From: Deinococcus peraridilitoris DSM 19664
GTDB taxonomy: Bacteria > Deinococcota > Deinococci > Deinococcales > Deinococcaceae
Reading direction: 5' to 3'
DNA length: 64,000 bases
Assembly: GCF_000317835.1 (NCBI RefSeq)
Contig: NC_019793.1
Location: 3,290,501-3,354,500 of the forward strand
Shown: positions 21,042 through 29,737 of the stretch, piece after piece
Layout of the letters: the number at the start of each line of letters is the position of its first letter
How positions within the stretch are numbered: the stretch's first letter is position 1
Translations under genes and position numbers: made by a program
The notes under the pieces: generated by a model
What the model saw: the letters and a program-made list of their open reading frames with translations, nothing else
The model's database searches: none
Told to the model about the DNA's origin: nothing

Positions 21042-21881
21042 ATGGATTGGGAACAGCTGCGGCGCAGCAGAAATGTGGTGGACCGGCGTGGTGGGGGCGT
21101 CGGTGGCGGACTCGCCGTCGGTGGCGGTGGACTGATCTTTGCGTTGCTGGCCAGCCTGCTTTTCGGCGGCAGCCCGCTGGATTATCTGGGTGCGGGCAGC
21201 AGCTCCGGAACGCAGGGACAGGTGCAGCAGACGCCCGCGAACGACCGTAACGCCGATTTCGTGAGCGCCATCCTGGGTGATACCGAGGACACCTGGGCTG
21301 CCATCTTTCAGAAAGCCGGACGGCAGTACAATCCACCGCGTCTGGTGCTGTTCGACGGAACCGTCAACTCTGGATGCGGCTCAGCGAGTTCTGCGACCGG
21401 CCCGTTCTACTGCCTGCTGGACCGCCAGGTCTACATGGACCTCAGTTTCTTTCGTACGCTCGAAACACGGTTGGGCGCTTCTGGAGACTTCGCACGGGCC
21501 TACGTGATCGCCCACGAGATCGGTCACCACATCCAGAACGAGCTGGGCATCCTGCCGCGTGTGCAAGAGCAGCAGCAACGCCTCAGTCGTGCGCAGTCCA
21601 ACGCCCTGTCGGTGCGCACCGAGCTGATGGCCGACTGTCTGGCGGGCGTGTGGGGCCACTACACCGCGCAGCGCGGCATCATTGACGGCGCTGACGTGCG
21701 CTCCGCCATGACTGCCGCCGAAGCGATCGGCGACGACCGCCTGCAACAGCAATCGCAGGGTCGTGTGGTCCCCGACTCCTTCACGCACGGCTCCAGCGCG
21801 CAGCGGGTCGCCTGGTTCCAGCGTGGTCTGCAAAGTGGCAACATCGACGACTGCGACGCCTTCAGCGTTCAGCGGCCCTGA
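21042..21881 (+). CDS. neutral zinc metallopeptidase (YpfJ family)
   Basis: A 279-residue membrane-anchored protein of the YpfJ/zinc metallopeptidase family. The N-terminus MDWEQLRRSRNVVDRRGGG is typical. A glycine-rich stretch leads into a transmembrane helix (about 28-48), and the zinc site HEIGHH lies at residues 158-163. Family blocks PPRLVLFDGTVNSGCGSASSATGPFYC and ELMADCLAGVWGHY flank it. ATG at 21042 matches the family start; an upstream in-frame codon at 20982 is less likely. CAGCAT lies 6 nt before the ATG, a weaker version of the leaderless layout. Substrate unknown. Confidence 0.9.
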   Translation: MDWEQLRRSRNVVDRRGGGVGGGLAVGGGGLIFALLASLLFGGSPLDYLGAGSSSGTQGQVQQTPANDRNADFVSAILGDTEDTWAAIFQKAGRQYNPPRLVLFDGTVNSGCGSASSATGPFYCLLDRQVYMDLSFFRTLETRLGASGDFARAYVIAHEIGHHIQNELGILPRVQEQQQRLSRAQSNALSVRTELMADCLAGVWGHYTAQRGIIDGADVRSAMTAAEAIGDDRLQQQSQGRVVPDSFTHGSSAQRVAWFQRGLQSGNIDDCDAFSVQRP

Positions 21882-21934
21882 GGGCAGCCAGTGATTGACC
21901 GGCGAATTGGCAGGGGAGATTGAGACCGCCCGCC

Positions 21935-22525
21935 TCAGCGCCCCATGGCATGATATTCGTCGTTGGGCAACAGGCCGGTTGCATTGGCCAGGCGGTTGGT
22001 GAAGTTGAACATCGCAGCGGTCTGTGCAGCGTCGAAGATGCCCTCGTCGGAAAGCCCGGCAGTGCGCAGTGCCTCGACGTGTGCTTGTCCCAGCTGGTGA
22101 GAGCGCAGGGTCAGGTCGAGCGCGAAGGACAGCAACGCCCGTTCGAGTGGGGTGAAGCGCTCATCGTGCAGGGCGTGGTCAGGATTGCTTTGCAGAACGT
22201 GGGCCAGCAGGGGATCGCGTCCTTCGCGCTGCAGTTCGAGGCGCAGAAAGGCCGGGTGGGTGGTGGAACAGTAGACGCAGCGGTTCACGCTCGACACGGC
22301 CACCGCGATCATCTCGCGCTGTGTGCGGGTCAGGCTTGACTCGCCCTGCATGATCAGGTCGTAGTAGGCCCGCCACTTCACCAGATGGTCAGGGCGCACG
22401 GCCCAGGCTCGCAGCACGTTGGGCACAAAGGAAAACTTATCTTCTGCGGCGCTCATCAGCTCACGCGCCTCCTGCGGCAGATCCTCGCGTCGGGGCAGCC
22501 TCAAACGAGAAATTTCGGGGTTCAT
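21935..22525 (-). CDS. AhpD-like peroxidase-related protein (carboxymuconolactone decarboxylase fold)
   Basis: A 196-residue all-helical AhpD/CMD-family protein. The redox motif C83-x2-C86 with a following His90 (RCVYCSTTH) sits after TRTQREMIAVAVSSVN, the classical AhpD layout. The name 'peroxidase-related enzyme' is used for close family members. It could assist alkyl hydroperoxide or thiol redox chemistry; the substrate is not evident. CATAGT (22537-22532) lies 6 nt before ATG 22525. Convergent with the zinc peptidase gene. Confidence 0.88.
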   Translation of the reverse strand: MNPEISRLRLPRREDLPQEARELMSAAEDKFSFVPNVLRAWAVRPDHLVKWRAYYDLIMQGESSLTRTQREMIAVAVSSVNRCVYCSTTHPAFLRLELQREGRDPLLAHVLQSNPDHALHDERFTPLERALLSFALDLTLRSHQLGQAHVEALRTAGLSDEGIFDAAQTAAMFNFTNRLANATGLLPNDEYHAMGR

Positions 22526-22682
22526 GTTTCCACTATGCAGCGATGCGGGCCGCTTCAGCCTGGGCCGCTTCGTTTTGCGTGCCGTGGACCAAGTTGAGAG
22601 TGGTCAGACACCGGGCCCCTCGCCGGCGTGACAAACGTCTCTTTATCATCCTTTCACGAGACCTAAATGCAAGACTAATCAA

Positions 22683-23678
22683 ATGTTTCCTCGCATGGCG
22701 TTGCTGGCTGCTGCCCTGTGGTCCGGTCTGAGCCTGGCGCAAACGGCGGCCCCTGAGCCTTCCGGTATTCCGGATTTCACCGAATCCATTCTTTCCTCTC
22801 CGCTTGACCAGTTGCCCAGGCCCGGTGAAACGGGTCAGCCGCTCGCGACTCCTGCTGTGCCCGTGACCGGCGTCAGAACCAGCCCCAAACTCGCCCCGCT
22901 GCCGACCTATGTCGTCCGGCGCGGCGACACGCTTTACCGTATCGCCAAGGAATTTGGCACCAGCGTAGAGAGCTTGATGGCGCTGAACCGCCTGGAGAGC
23001 GTTACGGTCGACGTAGGCCGGCAACTGAAGCTTCCCGGTGGTTCTCCGCTGCCCGCTGCCCGAAACCCCACCACCAGAGCGGCGGTCGCAGGACCGAGCG
23101 CCTGGAATGCCAAGCCACCCGCCGTGACCAGCAGCGGCTTCAGTTCCCGTGGTCAGCCAGTGGTGCGTGCTGCCAGCATGGGCGCAGCCTCACAGGCGTA
23201 TTTGGGTGGCCTGACCTACGCCCGGCAGACCTACAACAACTGCGGTCCCGCCGCCGTGAGCAGCGTCCTCGGTTACTACGGTTTCCGGGTCAGTCAGGAG
23301 GAATTGCGCCCCGTGCTGCGCCCCAAAGGCGGCTACATGTCGGCCAGCGTCATCGATCCCCTGATGCGCCGCTATGGACTCAAAGCCACGGTGTACAAAA
23401 GCGGCAACCTTGGCGCGGTCAAACGGCTCGTGAGCCAGGGCATTCCGGTGATTGTGCTGCAATGGCTCGACCGGCCCGGCGGCATTCCACACTTTCGCGT
23501 CGTGCGGGGCTTTGACGACTCCACCAGCCTCGTGTGGGTCGCCGACACCATGATCGCCGAAGCCGCCTACGTCTCCTACCGGGATTTCGAGATTCTGTGG
23601 AATACCCAGGGACGCCTGATGATTCCCGTCTACCCACCCACCCACGAAGCGCAGGTCAGAAGCCTCGTCGGTCTGTAA
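22683..23678 (+). CDS. secreted LysM protein with C39-like cysteine peptidase domain
   Basis: A 331-residue exported protein. An N-terminal signal peptide (MFPRMALLAAALWSGLSLAQ, cleavage after AQ/TA) leads to a Pro-rich linker. One LysM domain (YVVRRGDTLYRIAKEFG, about 75-120) should bind peptidoglycan. A second linker precedes a papain-like domain of the peptidase C39 type: catalytic Cys in QTYNNCGPAAVSSVLGYYG (about 180), GGIPHFRVVRGFD supplying His, and WVADTM supplying Asp. It may trim the cell wall or process surface peptides. AAGACT lies 6 nt before ATG 22683, a near-match to the leaderless layout; no SD is seen. Confidence 0.85.
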   Translation: MFPRMALLAAALWSGLSLAQTAAPEPSGIPDFTESILSSPLDQLPRPGETGQPLATPAVPVTGVRTSPKLAPLPTYVVRRGDTLYRIAKEFGTSVESLMALNRLESVTVDVGRQLKLPGGSPLPAARNPTTRAAVAGPSAWNAKPPAVTSSGFSSRGQPVVRAASMGAASQAYLGGLTYARQTYNNCGPAAVSSVLGYYGFRVSQEELRPVLRPKGGYMSASVIDPLMRRYGLKATVYKSGNLGAVKRLVSQGIPVIVLQWLDRPGGIPHFRVVRGFDDSTSLVWVADTMIAEAAYVSYRDFEILWNTQGRLMIPVYPPTHEAQVRSLVGL

Positions 23679-23787
23679 CCGCACCAGAGGGCGCCGTGTC
23701 GGGGCATCCAAAGCACGGCGCGGCCGGTGACGCTTAGACTTCCTTATTTTCCTGCCCGTCAGGGAACCCCTGCCGACATGCGGCGTA

Positions 23788-23793
23788 TACAGT
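23788..23793 (+). promoter_or_regulatory. -10 box of leaderless DUF697-like gene
   Basis: TACAGT, TGAAGT, then ATG at 23800. Confidence 0.6.
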
Positions 23794-23799
23794 TGAAGT

Positions 23800-24363
23800 A
23801 TGTTTCCCCTGGTCAAGCAGATTCTGGAAAACTTCCGCTTTGATATCGATCCACAAAAAAGCCGCGCTGAAAATGTCGAGGACGTCATCAAAAGTGCCGC
23901 ACTGCTCTCGGGCGCGGTGGCCGTCGAGCCCATTCCGTTTGCCGACATGCTGCTGATCACGCCCGTGCAGGCCAAGATGGTCCTGCACATCGGCAAGATC
24001 TATGGCTACGAACTCGACGCCACCCGCTCCAGCGAGATTCTCAAGGAGCTTGGAGCCACCGTGGCTTACGGCTATATGGCCCGTCAGGTCATGCGCGGTG
24101 TCATCAAGACGGTCGCACCCATTCTGGGAGGCGTGGTGACGGCCCCCCTGGTGTACGGTTGGACCTTCGCGCTGGGACGCCTTGCCGAGCGCTATTTCCA
24201 GAGCAAGATCGAGGGCAGGCCGTTCGTCAATGCCGAACGCAGACAGGTGGCCCAGCAGACCCTGCAGCAGGTGGAAAAACCGACCCTGGAAGCCCTCGGT
24301 CAGTTCGCCAAAGAGCTGCGTCAACGGGCCGAAAGCCGCGAGGACGGACCCAAATCGTCCTGA
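23800..24363 (+). CDS. DUF697/YcjF-like membrane-associated protein
   Basis: A 187-residue protein. [37 protein letters not shown] (about 33-70) is the typical DUF697 helical hairpin, and [27 protein letters not shown] (about 104-130) is a second hydrophobic segment. The C-terminus is a charged helix ([21 protein letters not shown]). In other bacteria DUF697 is often fused to GTPases; here it stands alone. Leaderless start as described for the -10 box. Family assignment is by pattern and moderately sure; function unknown. Confidence 0.7.
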   Translation: MFPLVKQILENFRFDIDPQKSRAENVEDVIKSAALLSGAVAVEPIPFADMLLITPVQAKMVLHIGKIYGYELDATRSSEILKELGATVAYGYMARQVMRGVIKTVAPILGGVVTAPLVYGWTFALGRLAERYFQSKIEGRPFVNAERRQVAQQTLQQVEKPTLEALGQFAKELRQRAESREDGPKSS

Positions 24364-24381
24364 AGGGCCAAACGGCTGTTC

Positions 24382-24410
24382 TTGCCGCGGAGCCTGATCC
24401 CGATTATCTT
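24382..24410 (+). promoter_or_regulatory. glyS T-box promoter
   Basis: TTGCCG (24382-24387) and TATCTT (24405-24410) with a 17-bp spacer, just ahead of the T-box leader. Confidence 0.55.
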
Positions 24411-24416
24411 GAAGGA

Positions 24417-24612
24417 GCGTTGATCCGCAGGAGTACCGGACAAAGTGCCGAGAGCGAGCTTGGGATGGTGGAAGCCAGGCAGGTAACGGTCCGGGAAGGG
24501 CAGCGGGGAGCACCAAACGGCAACAAAGGGCCCTGAAATTCAGGGAACTGGGGTGGAACCGCGGGCACACGCTCGTCCCCAGGTGGTCTCTAGGATCACC
24601 TGGGGTTTTCCT
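24417..24612 (+). promoter_or_regulatory. glycine T-box leader of glyS
   Basis: A T-box riboswitch that senses uncharged tRNA-Gly. Stem I contains GAGTA (about 24431-24435) opposite the specifier loop. CCGC/GCGG and CCGGAC/GTCCGG pairs bracket the loop, placing specifier GGC at 24499-24501, followed by A. The distal part GCGAGCTTGGGATGGTG resembles glyQS stem I tops. The conserved T-box sequence TGGGGTGGAACCGCG is at 24549-24563. A terminator stem CCCCAGGTG/CACCTGGGG (24577-24605) with TTTTCC competes with an antiterminator using CTGGGG and CCCCAG. When tRNA-Gly is uncharged, readthrough into glyS is expected. Confidence 0.93.
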
Positions 24613-24637
24613 TTGGTGATCATGACAAGGAGGTTCT

Positions 24638-26185
<1,548 letters not shown>

Positions 26186-26206
26186 GGGAGAAATTGTTGG
26201 TTGGAG

Positions 26207-26236
26207 GCCTCTTGCGTTGGGGAGGGGCCTTTTTTG
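26207..26236 (+). terminator. probable glyS terminator
   Basis: AGGCCTC pairs imperfectly with GAGGGGCCT, followed by a run of six or more T. Confidence 0.5.
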
Positions 26237-26238
26237 GC

Positions 26239-26417
26239 TTGTGGGGTGATTTATTTTAGTTTTCTCGCTTTAGCCCCACCCCCCAGCCCCTCCCCAGAGG
26301 GGGCACGTCGTTGTGCACCGGGGCGGCCCGGTGCTTCGGGATATGGCCATTGTCCTGTCCTTGTTCCTGTAAGGAGGGGGAGCAAAGCGCTGCGCTCGGC
26401 AGGTTCCGTTGGAGCGC
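26239..26417 (+). repeat. ~179-bp intergenic repeat, left copy (inverted partner at 28273-28447)
   Basis: Near-identical reverse complement of 28273-28447, with only a few substitutions and small indels over about 175 bp. The element has a CCCCACCCCCCAGCCCC-type start and a GGGGCGGCCC centre, and ends ...CTCGGCAGGTTC-GGAGCGC. It does not code. The flanks beyond 26417 and 28273 are unrelated. The 414-base gap between glyS and the SUKH gene is otherwise non-coding. Confidence 0.9.
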
Positions 26418-26599
26418 CGAGCTCTTTGGTGTTTCGCAAGTGGGTGGTGCCGCCGGGAAGTGGGCAGACACGCTCCTGCCTCGTGGGGTTGGAGGTCGGG
26501 ACGGTACGGGGCAAGGTGGGGTGCGCCTAGAGCGTGTTGGCCAAGGTGCCAATGTTCAAGCTTTGACTTGACTACAGTACGCTTGACCAAGATCAATTC

Positions 26600-27223
26600 A
26601 TGAGCAACTCGACCTCGCCCCTCAACGACGCAGTAATACGCCTTCGTGACTTAGTTCGGCACTACCACCTCGCCGAATATGCCGGCCCTGCCAGCCCTGA
26701 GCAACTCCTGCACTTGCAACGCCGCTTCTTACTTCCTGAACCGTGGATTGACTTCTACCGGGCCTTGTCACCGCGTCGCCTCAGCATCAACACACGAGGG
26801 AATGAACAAGCGCTACTCGGCCCCGATGAGCTCAACGATGGACAGGAAGGCTATGACACGCCGGACTGGCCGAACACCTGGATCGTTGTGGGTGGCGAAG
26901 GCGAATACCCCCTGATCGTCGATGTGGCGTCAAATGCTGGCGGTGTACTGTATGGCTCCCTTACTGTCGTGGAACCCCGAAAGAAGCGCACGCCGTTGAT
27001 GTGGACTGCTCAGCCACTCAGTGAGAACTTGACAGGCTTCGTCGCTGGCTTGAGTACCTACATTCAGCACTTCTACGCCGCCGAAGGCCCACATCGGCTT
27101 GTTCATCGTGACGTTCGACGCCACCAATTTGCTCAAATTCTGCACAGTTGGGAAGCACAGCCTGAACTCCTTCCCTACTTGTCAGCTTGGCAAGCGTGGC
27201 TTGGCGTCACATTCGACGAGTGA
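26600..27223 (+). CDS. SUKH (SMI1/KNR4) family protein
   Basis: A 207-residue soluble protein with the SUKH/SMI1-KNR4 pattern. An N-terminal helix pair (SPEQLLHLQRRFLLPEPWIDFYRAL) precedes the aromatic/acidic core (WPNTWIVVGGEGEYPLIVDVAS, then GGVLYGSLTV) and a C-terminal helix LTGFVAGLSTYIQHFY. Bacterial SUKH proteins often serve as immunity proteins to polymorphic nuclease or deaminase toxins; no toxin gene is adjacent. GC content is visibly lower than in neighbours, suggesting recent acquisition. CAAGAT lies 6 nt before the ATG at 26600. It ends 21 bases before the transposase stop codon, inside the same IS-like element. Family call moderately sure; role inferred. Confidence 0.65.
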   Translation: MSNSTSPLNDAVIRLRDLVRHYHLAEYAGPASPEQLLHLQRRFLLPEPWIDFYRALSPRRLSINTRGNEQALLGPDELNDGQEGYDTPDWPNTWIVVGGEGEYPLIVDVASNAGGVLYGSLTVVEPRKKRTPLMWTAQPLSENLTGFVAGLSTYIQHFYAAEGPHRLVHRDVRRHQFAQILHSWEAQPELLPYLSAWQAWLGVTFDE

Positions 27224-27244
27224 CAGCACCATAGGGAGGCCGCT

Positions 27245-28045
27245 TCACAACCATTCGAGGATGCACGCGAGCGCCACCATACCCTCGAAACACCACCCCC
27301 GCTTCTCGTAGCGCGTGGCAACACGCCGCCACCGTTTCAACCGCCCAACCAGCCGTTCAACGAGGTTCCGTTCGCGATACGTCTCTCGGTCGAAGTGCGT
27401 GCTCTTTCCTTGATTACGCCGGCGGGGCACCACGGCAAGTACACCGCGACGACGAAGGTCACGGCGAATGCTGTCGTAGCTATACCCCTTATCCCCGACG
27501 AGCTTATCCGGTCTGGTTCTTGGACGCCCACGGCCGGGACGACGTACTGCCCCAAGTTGCATGAGCGGCGCGAAGAAAGCAGCTTCGTGCCGCTCGCCAC
27601 CACTCAGCAGGAACGCGAAGGGCTTTCCGCTCCCTTCGGCGCGCAGGTGAATCTTGGTGCTGAACCCGCCCCGGGAGCGTCCCAGCGCTTCCTGTTGCTG
27701 ACCACCGCGGGCTCCGGCGGCGTGTTGATGCGCGCGAATGACGGTACCGTCCACGAAGTGCTTGGACCAGTCGAGTTGCCCGGCATGATCAGCGAGTTCG
27801 AGCAGGCGCGCGAAGACATAAGTCCAGATGCCTTGAGCAGTCCAGCGGCGGAATCGGCTGTACACCGTGGTCCGCTTTCCAAAGCGCTCGGGTACGTCGC
27901 GCCAGGGCGCACCTGTACGGAGGACCCAGAGGATGCCACTGACGATGGCTCGGTGGTCGTGGTAGGGACGGCCATTGCCACGTTTGGCGGGCAGTAGTGG
28001 GGCAAGGCGTACCCATTGTTCATCAGTAATTTCGCGACGGCACAG
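27245..28045 (-). CDS. IS5-family DDE transposase, no canonical start codon
   Basis: A 266-codon frame encoding a complete IS5/IS427-type transposase. The N-terminal DUF4096-like domain (REITDEQWVRLAPLLP, then GRPYHDHRAIVSGILWVLRTG) is followed by the catalytic DDE core: Asp in HFVDGTVIRAHQH, Asp in VGDKGYSYDSIRRDL, and Glu in RERNLVERLVGRLKRW. The frame is open and uninterrupted, but between the upstream in-frame TAG (about 28060) and GTG at 27865 there is no ATG, GTG or TTG. The family N-terminus would start at CTG 28045. TATCCT lies 6 nt before that CTG. It may be a leaderless CTG start, or the start codon may have been lost by mutation. Confidence 0.8.
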   Translation of the reverse strand: MCRREITDEQWVRLAPLLPAKRGNGRPYHDHRAIVSGILWVLRTGAPWRDVPERFGKRTTVYSRFRRWTAQGIWTYVFARLLELADHAGQLDWSKHFVDGTVIRAHQHAAGARGGQQQEALGRSRGGFSTKIHLRAEGSGKPFAFLLSGGERHEAAFFAPLMQLGAVRRPGRGRPRTRPDKLVGDKGYSYDSIRRDLRRRGVLAVVPRRRNQGKSTHFDRETYRERNLVERLVGRLKRWRRVATRYEKRGWCFEGMVALACILEWL

Positions 28046-28099
28046 GGAGAAAGGATACTAGCTCTTCGTGAGCTACTACCCTTGGCCGACACGACCTAG

Positions 28100-28272
28100 A
28101 GCCAGGGCATCTTGAACAAGGAGAGCCCACGAAGGTTAACGTGTGATGGACCTTCAGTGTGCTCCGGCCACGCCCGGCGCACACCAACTCCCCGGACCAC
28201 CTTCAACGCCTGCTCTGGTGTGGACGCCCAGGTGGGCCGTTGCCGAAAGGTGGCGCAACATCGCCTTGTGGC
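28100..28272. other. non-coding spacer between the IS-like element and the right repeat
   Basis: I see no convincing gene, RNA or regulatory site here. A short minus-strand frame is present but has no start signal or recognisable protein. Confidence 0.4.
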
Positions 28273-28447
28273 GCGCTCCACCTGAACCTGCCGAGCGCAG
28301 CGCTTCGCTCCCCCTCCTTACAGGAACAAGGACAGGACAATGGCCATATCCCGAAGCACCGGGCCGCCCCGGTGCACAACGACGTGCCCCCTCTGGGGAG
28401 GGGCTGGGGGTGGGGCTAAAGCAAGAAAACTAAAAAACACCCCACAA
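28273..28447 (-). repeat. ~175-bp intergenic repeat, right copy
   Basis: Reverse complement of 26239-26417 with few differences; see that entry. It ends 9 bases from the stop codon of the GNAT gene. Confidence 0.9.
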
Positions 28448-28455
28448 ATTCCCCT

Positions 28456-29406
28456 TCAAAGCCGCCGCTCCAGATTCACCCAAGCCGGCTCCTTCATAAA
28501 CCCCATCGCCTCATTGATCGACAACATCGGCCGATTCACACTGTGATTGCTGGTCCTCACAAACTGAAATCCCTGCGACCGTGCGTACTCCGCCGCCACC
28601 AGCTTCAGGGTCTGCGCAATCCCTTTGCGCCGCCACGCCCGCCTGACACCCGTCAGACCCGTTTGCAGGGTGCCGGGCCGGTTGGAGGGGAACAGTTCCG
28701 AGGTCCCGACCAACTGCTCGCCGTCCAGGGCCATAAAGTAGGCCTCGGAAACGAGCTTGGGGCTCTGCGCGACACGCTTTTGCCATGTCTCGAACGGCCA
28801 GGGATGAAATTCGCTCGCAGAGGGAACGTCACCGAGCAACTCGATTATCAGTGCGTACCAGCGGCGCTGAAACGCCTCCTCCTGGTAGGGCAGCTCTGCC
28901 AGTGGCCGCACCTGGATGCCTTGTTGCGCACTCTTCAGTTGAAAGGCCGCAAAGGGCGCCGGGTCAAATTCGCGGACGTCGAGGGTGGAGCCCCACATGC
29001 GGTCGAGTTCAACGAAGCCGCGTGCCTGCAAAAAGGGCAGTTCCCACCAGTCCTCGCGCGCACCCGCTACCAGGATACGGGCGCCCAGAGCCTGGGCTTC
29101 ACGCACGGCAAAGTCGTACAGCTGCCCGGCGGCGCTTTGCGCCTGTGGGTGCAGGTGCAGGTTAAGCATGCTGGCGCCGGGCTGTGGGTTGTAGCGGGGT
29201 GTGCCGATCACGGCCGAGCCGACGACCTGCCCGCCGCGATCGAGCAAAAAGCGCGCGAAGGTTTCGTGAGGCTCGCGCCCGGCATCGAACAGTTTCACGT
29301 CCTCGACGGTCTGTGGGTCCTCGGGGTGGGCGGCATTGAGCATGCTCACGTACGCCTCGTAGTCCTGTGCGGTGAAAGGCCGGATGCGTTCTGTGGTTGC
29401 GGTCAT
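28456..29406 (-). CDS. GNAT family N-acetyltransferase (tandem GNAT folds)
   Basis: A 316-residue protein made of two GNAT-like halves. The first (about 1-150: RIRPFTAQDYEAYVSML, VVGSAVIGTP, GARILVAGAREDWWELPFLQARGF) looks degenerate in its acetyl-CoA loop. The second (about 160-316) has GVRRAWRRKGIAQTLKLVAAEYARSQGF, the Q/RxxGxG/A-type acetyl-CoA pyrophosphate loop, and the usual NxxMLxINEAMGF end. Acyl-CoA transfer to an unknown acceptor is expected. The start ATG at 29406 has GAGG five bases upstream. It is divergent from the cysS leader. Confidence 0.85.
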   Translation of the reverse strand: MTATTERIRPFTAQDYEAYVSMLNAAHPEDPQTVEDVKLFDAGREPHETFARFLLDRGGQVVGSAVIGTPRYNPQPGASMLNLHLHPQAQSAAGQLYDFAVREAQALGARILVAGAREDWWELPFLQARGFVELDRMWGSTLDVREFDPAPFAAFQLKSAQQGIQVRPLAELPYQEEAFQRRWYALIIELLGDVPSASEFHPWPFETWQKRVAQSPKLVSEAYFMALDGEQLVGTSELFPSNRPGTLQTGLTGVRRAWRRKGIAQTLKLVAAEYARSQGFQFVRTSNHSVNRPMLSINEAMGFMKEPAWVNLERRL

Positions 29407-29586
29407 GTTCACCTCGACGGCCTGCTGATCCGGGCCGTGCTTCAGTGTGCGTGAGGAGCAGGGGGGCCGCAATGCGCCAGAAGGCGGAGGATGCAGCGGA
29501 GTTGAACCGAAGTCACGGCCCTCCACGAGGCGGCGCGGTTCGTGGGGCAGCCGTGTTCGCCCTGAGGCTGCTGACCTGCCTGAAGT

Positions 29587-29595
29587 TGTTATACT
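29587..29595 (+). promoter_or_regulatory. extended -10 promoter of the cysS leader
   Basis: TGT-TATACT (extended -10; TATACT at 29590-29595) lies exactly 6 nt before the ATG of the leader peptide, so the transcript is probably leaderless. No good -35 is visible. Confidence 0.65.
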
Positions 29596-29601
29596 GCCTC
29601 C

Positions 29602-29631
29602 ATGACCGCTATCGCCTGTTGCTGTTCCTAG
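29602..29631 (+). CDS. cysteine-rich leader peptide (MTAIACCCS)
   Basis: A 9-codon frame, ATG ACC GCT ATC GCC TGT TGC TGT TCC TAG, with three consecutive Cys codons at 29617-29625. It starts 6 nt after TATACT, the layout used by leaderless genes throughout the window, so it should be translated from the first base of the transcript. It precedes a hairpin with a U-run and then cysS, the cysteinyl-tRNA synthetase gene. The probable role is to sense Cys-tRNA supply by ribosome stalling, like the trp and his leader peptides. There is no protein homology to test; the case rests on codon content, promoter geometry, downstream structure and gene context. Confidence 0.7.
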   Translation: MTAIACCCS

Positions 29632-29690
29632 CGGAGGCCAGCGCCGAATGTGCCGCCGCGTAAGTCTTGTGCTTGCGCGGCGCACTTTTT
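29606..29690 (+). promoter_or_regulatory. putative cysteine attenuator upstream of cysS
   Basis: Four mutually exclusive strands can be drawn. Strand 1 CCGCTA (29606-29611) pairs with strand 2 TAGCGG (29629-29634). An overlapping strand 2 GCGGAGGC (29631-29638) pairs 7 of 8 with strand 3 GCCGCCGC (29652-29659). Strand 3 also forms the terminator: GTG-C-CGCCGCG (29650-29660) with CGCGGCGCAC (29676-29685), followed by TTTTT at 29686-29690. A ribosome stalled at the Cys codons would block strand 1, free strand 2 to pair with strand 3 and prevent termination. Normal translation would favour the terminator. Confidence 0.65.
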
Positions 29691-29737
29691 GTTCCGTCCG
29701 GTTTTGAACCCGTTGTTGAACTTTTTTCAGGAGGCTT

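Larger units (their letters stand above)
26531..28095. mobile_element. IS5-family-like element carrying a SUKH passenger gene
   Basis: A 1565-bp unit bounded by CTAG on both sides (26527-26530 and 28096-28099), a candidate 4-bp target duplication. Its ends are imperfect inverted repeats: left AGCGTGTTGGCCAAGG, right (read inward) GTCGTGTCGGCCAAGG, 13 of 16 matching. It contains a minus-strand DDE transposase and, convergent with it, a plus-strand SUKH-family gene. No copy of the terminal repeat lies between the two genes, so both appear to belong to one element. IS5-family elements are usually 0.8-1.3 kb with only the transposase. Boundaries are a reading by eye. Confidence 0.6.

Noticed and set aside
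27395..27997. 200-codon plus-strand frame over the transposase
   Set aside because: Antisense to the complete DDE transposase motifs.
27604..28092. 162-codon minus-strand frame as a possible orfA for a frameshift-type IS5 transposase
   Set aside because: The conserved N-terminal transposase sequence (REITDEQW...) is in the same frame as the DDE core, so no frameshift is needed; this frame is a shadow.
28096..28281. 61-codon minus-strand frame between the IS and the right repeat
   Set aside because: No start signal, no family, and it runs into the non-coding repeat.
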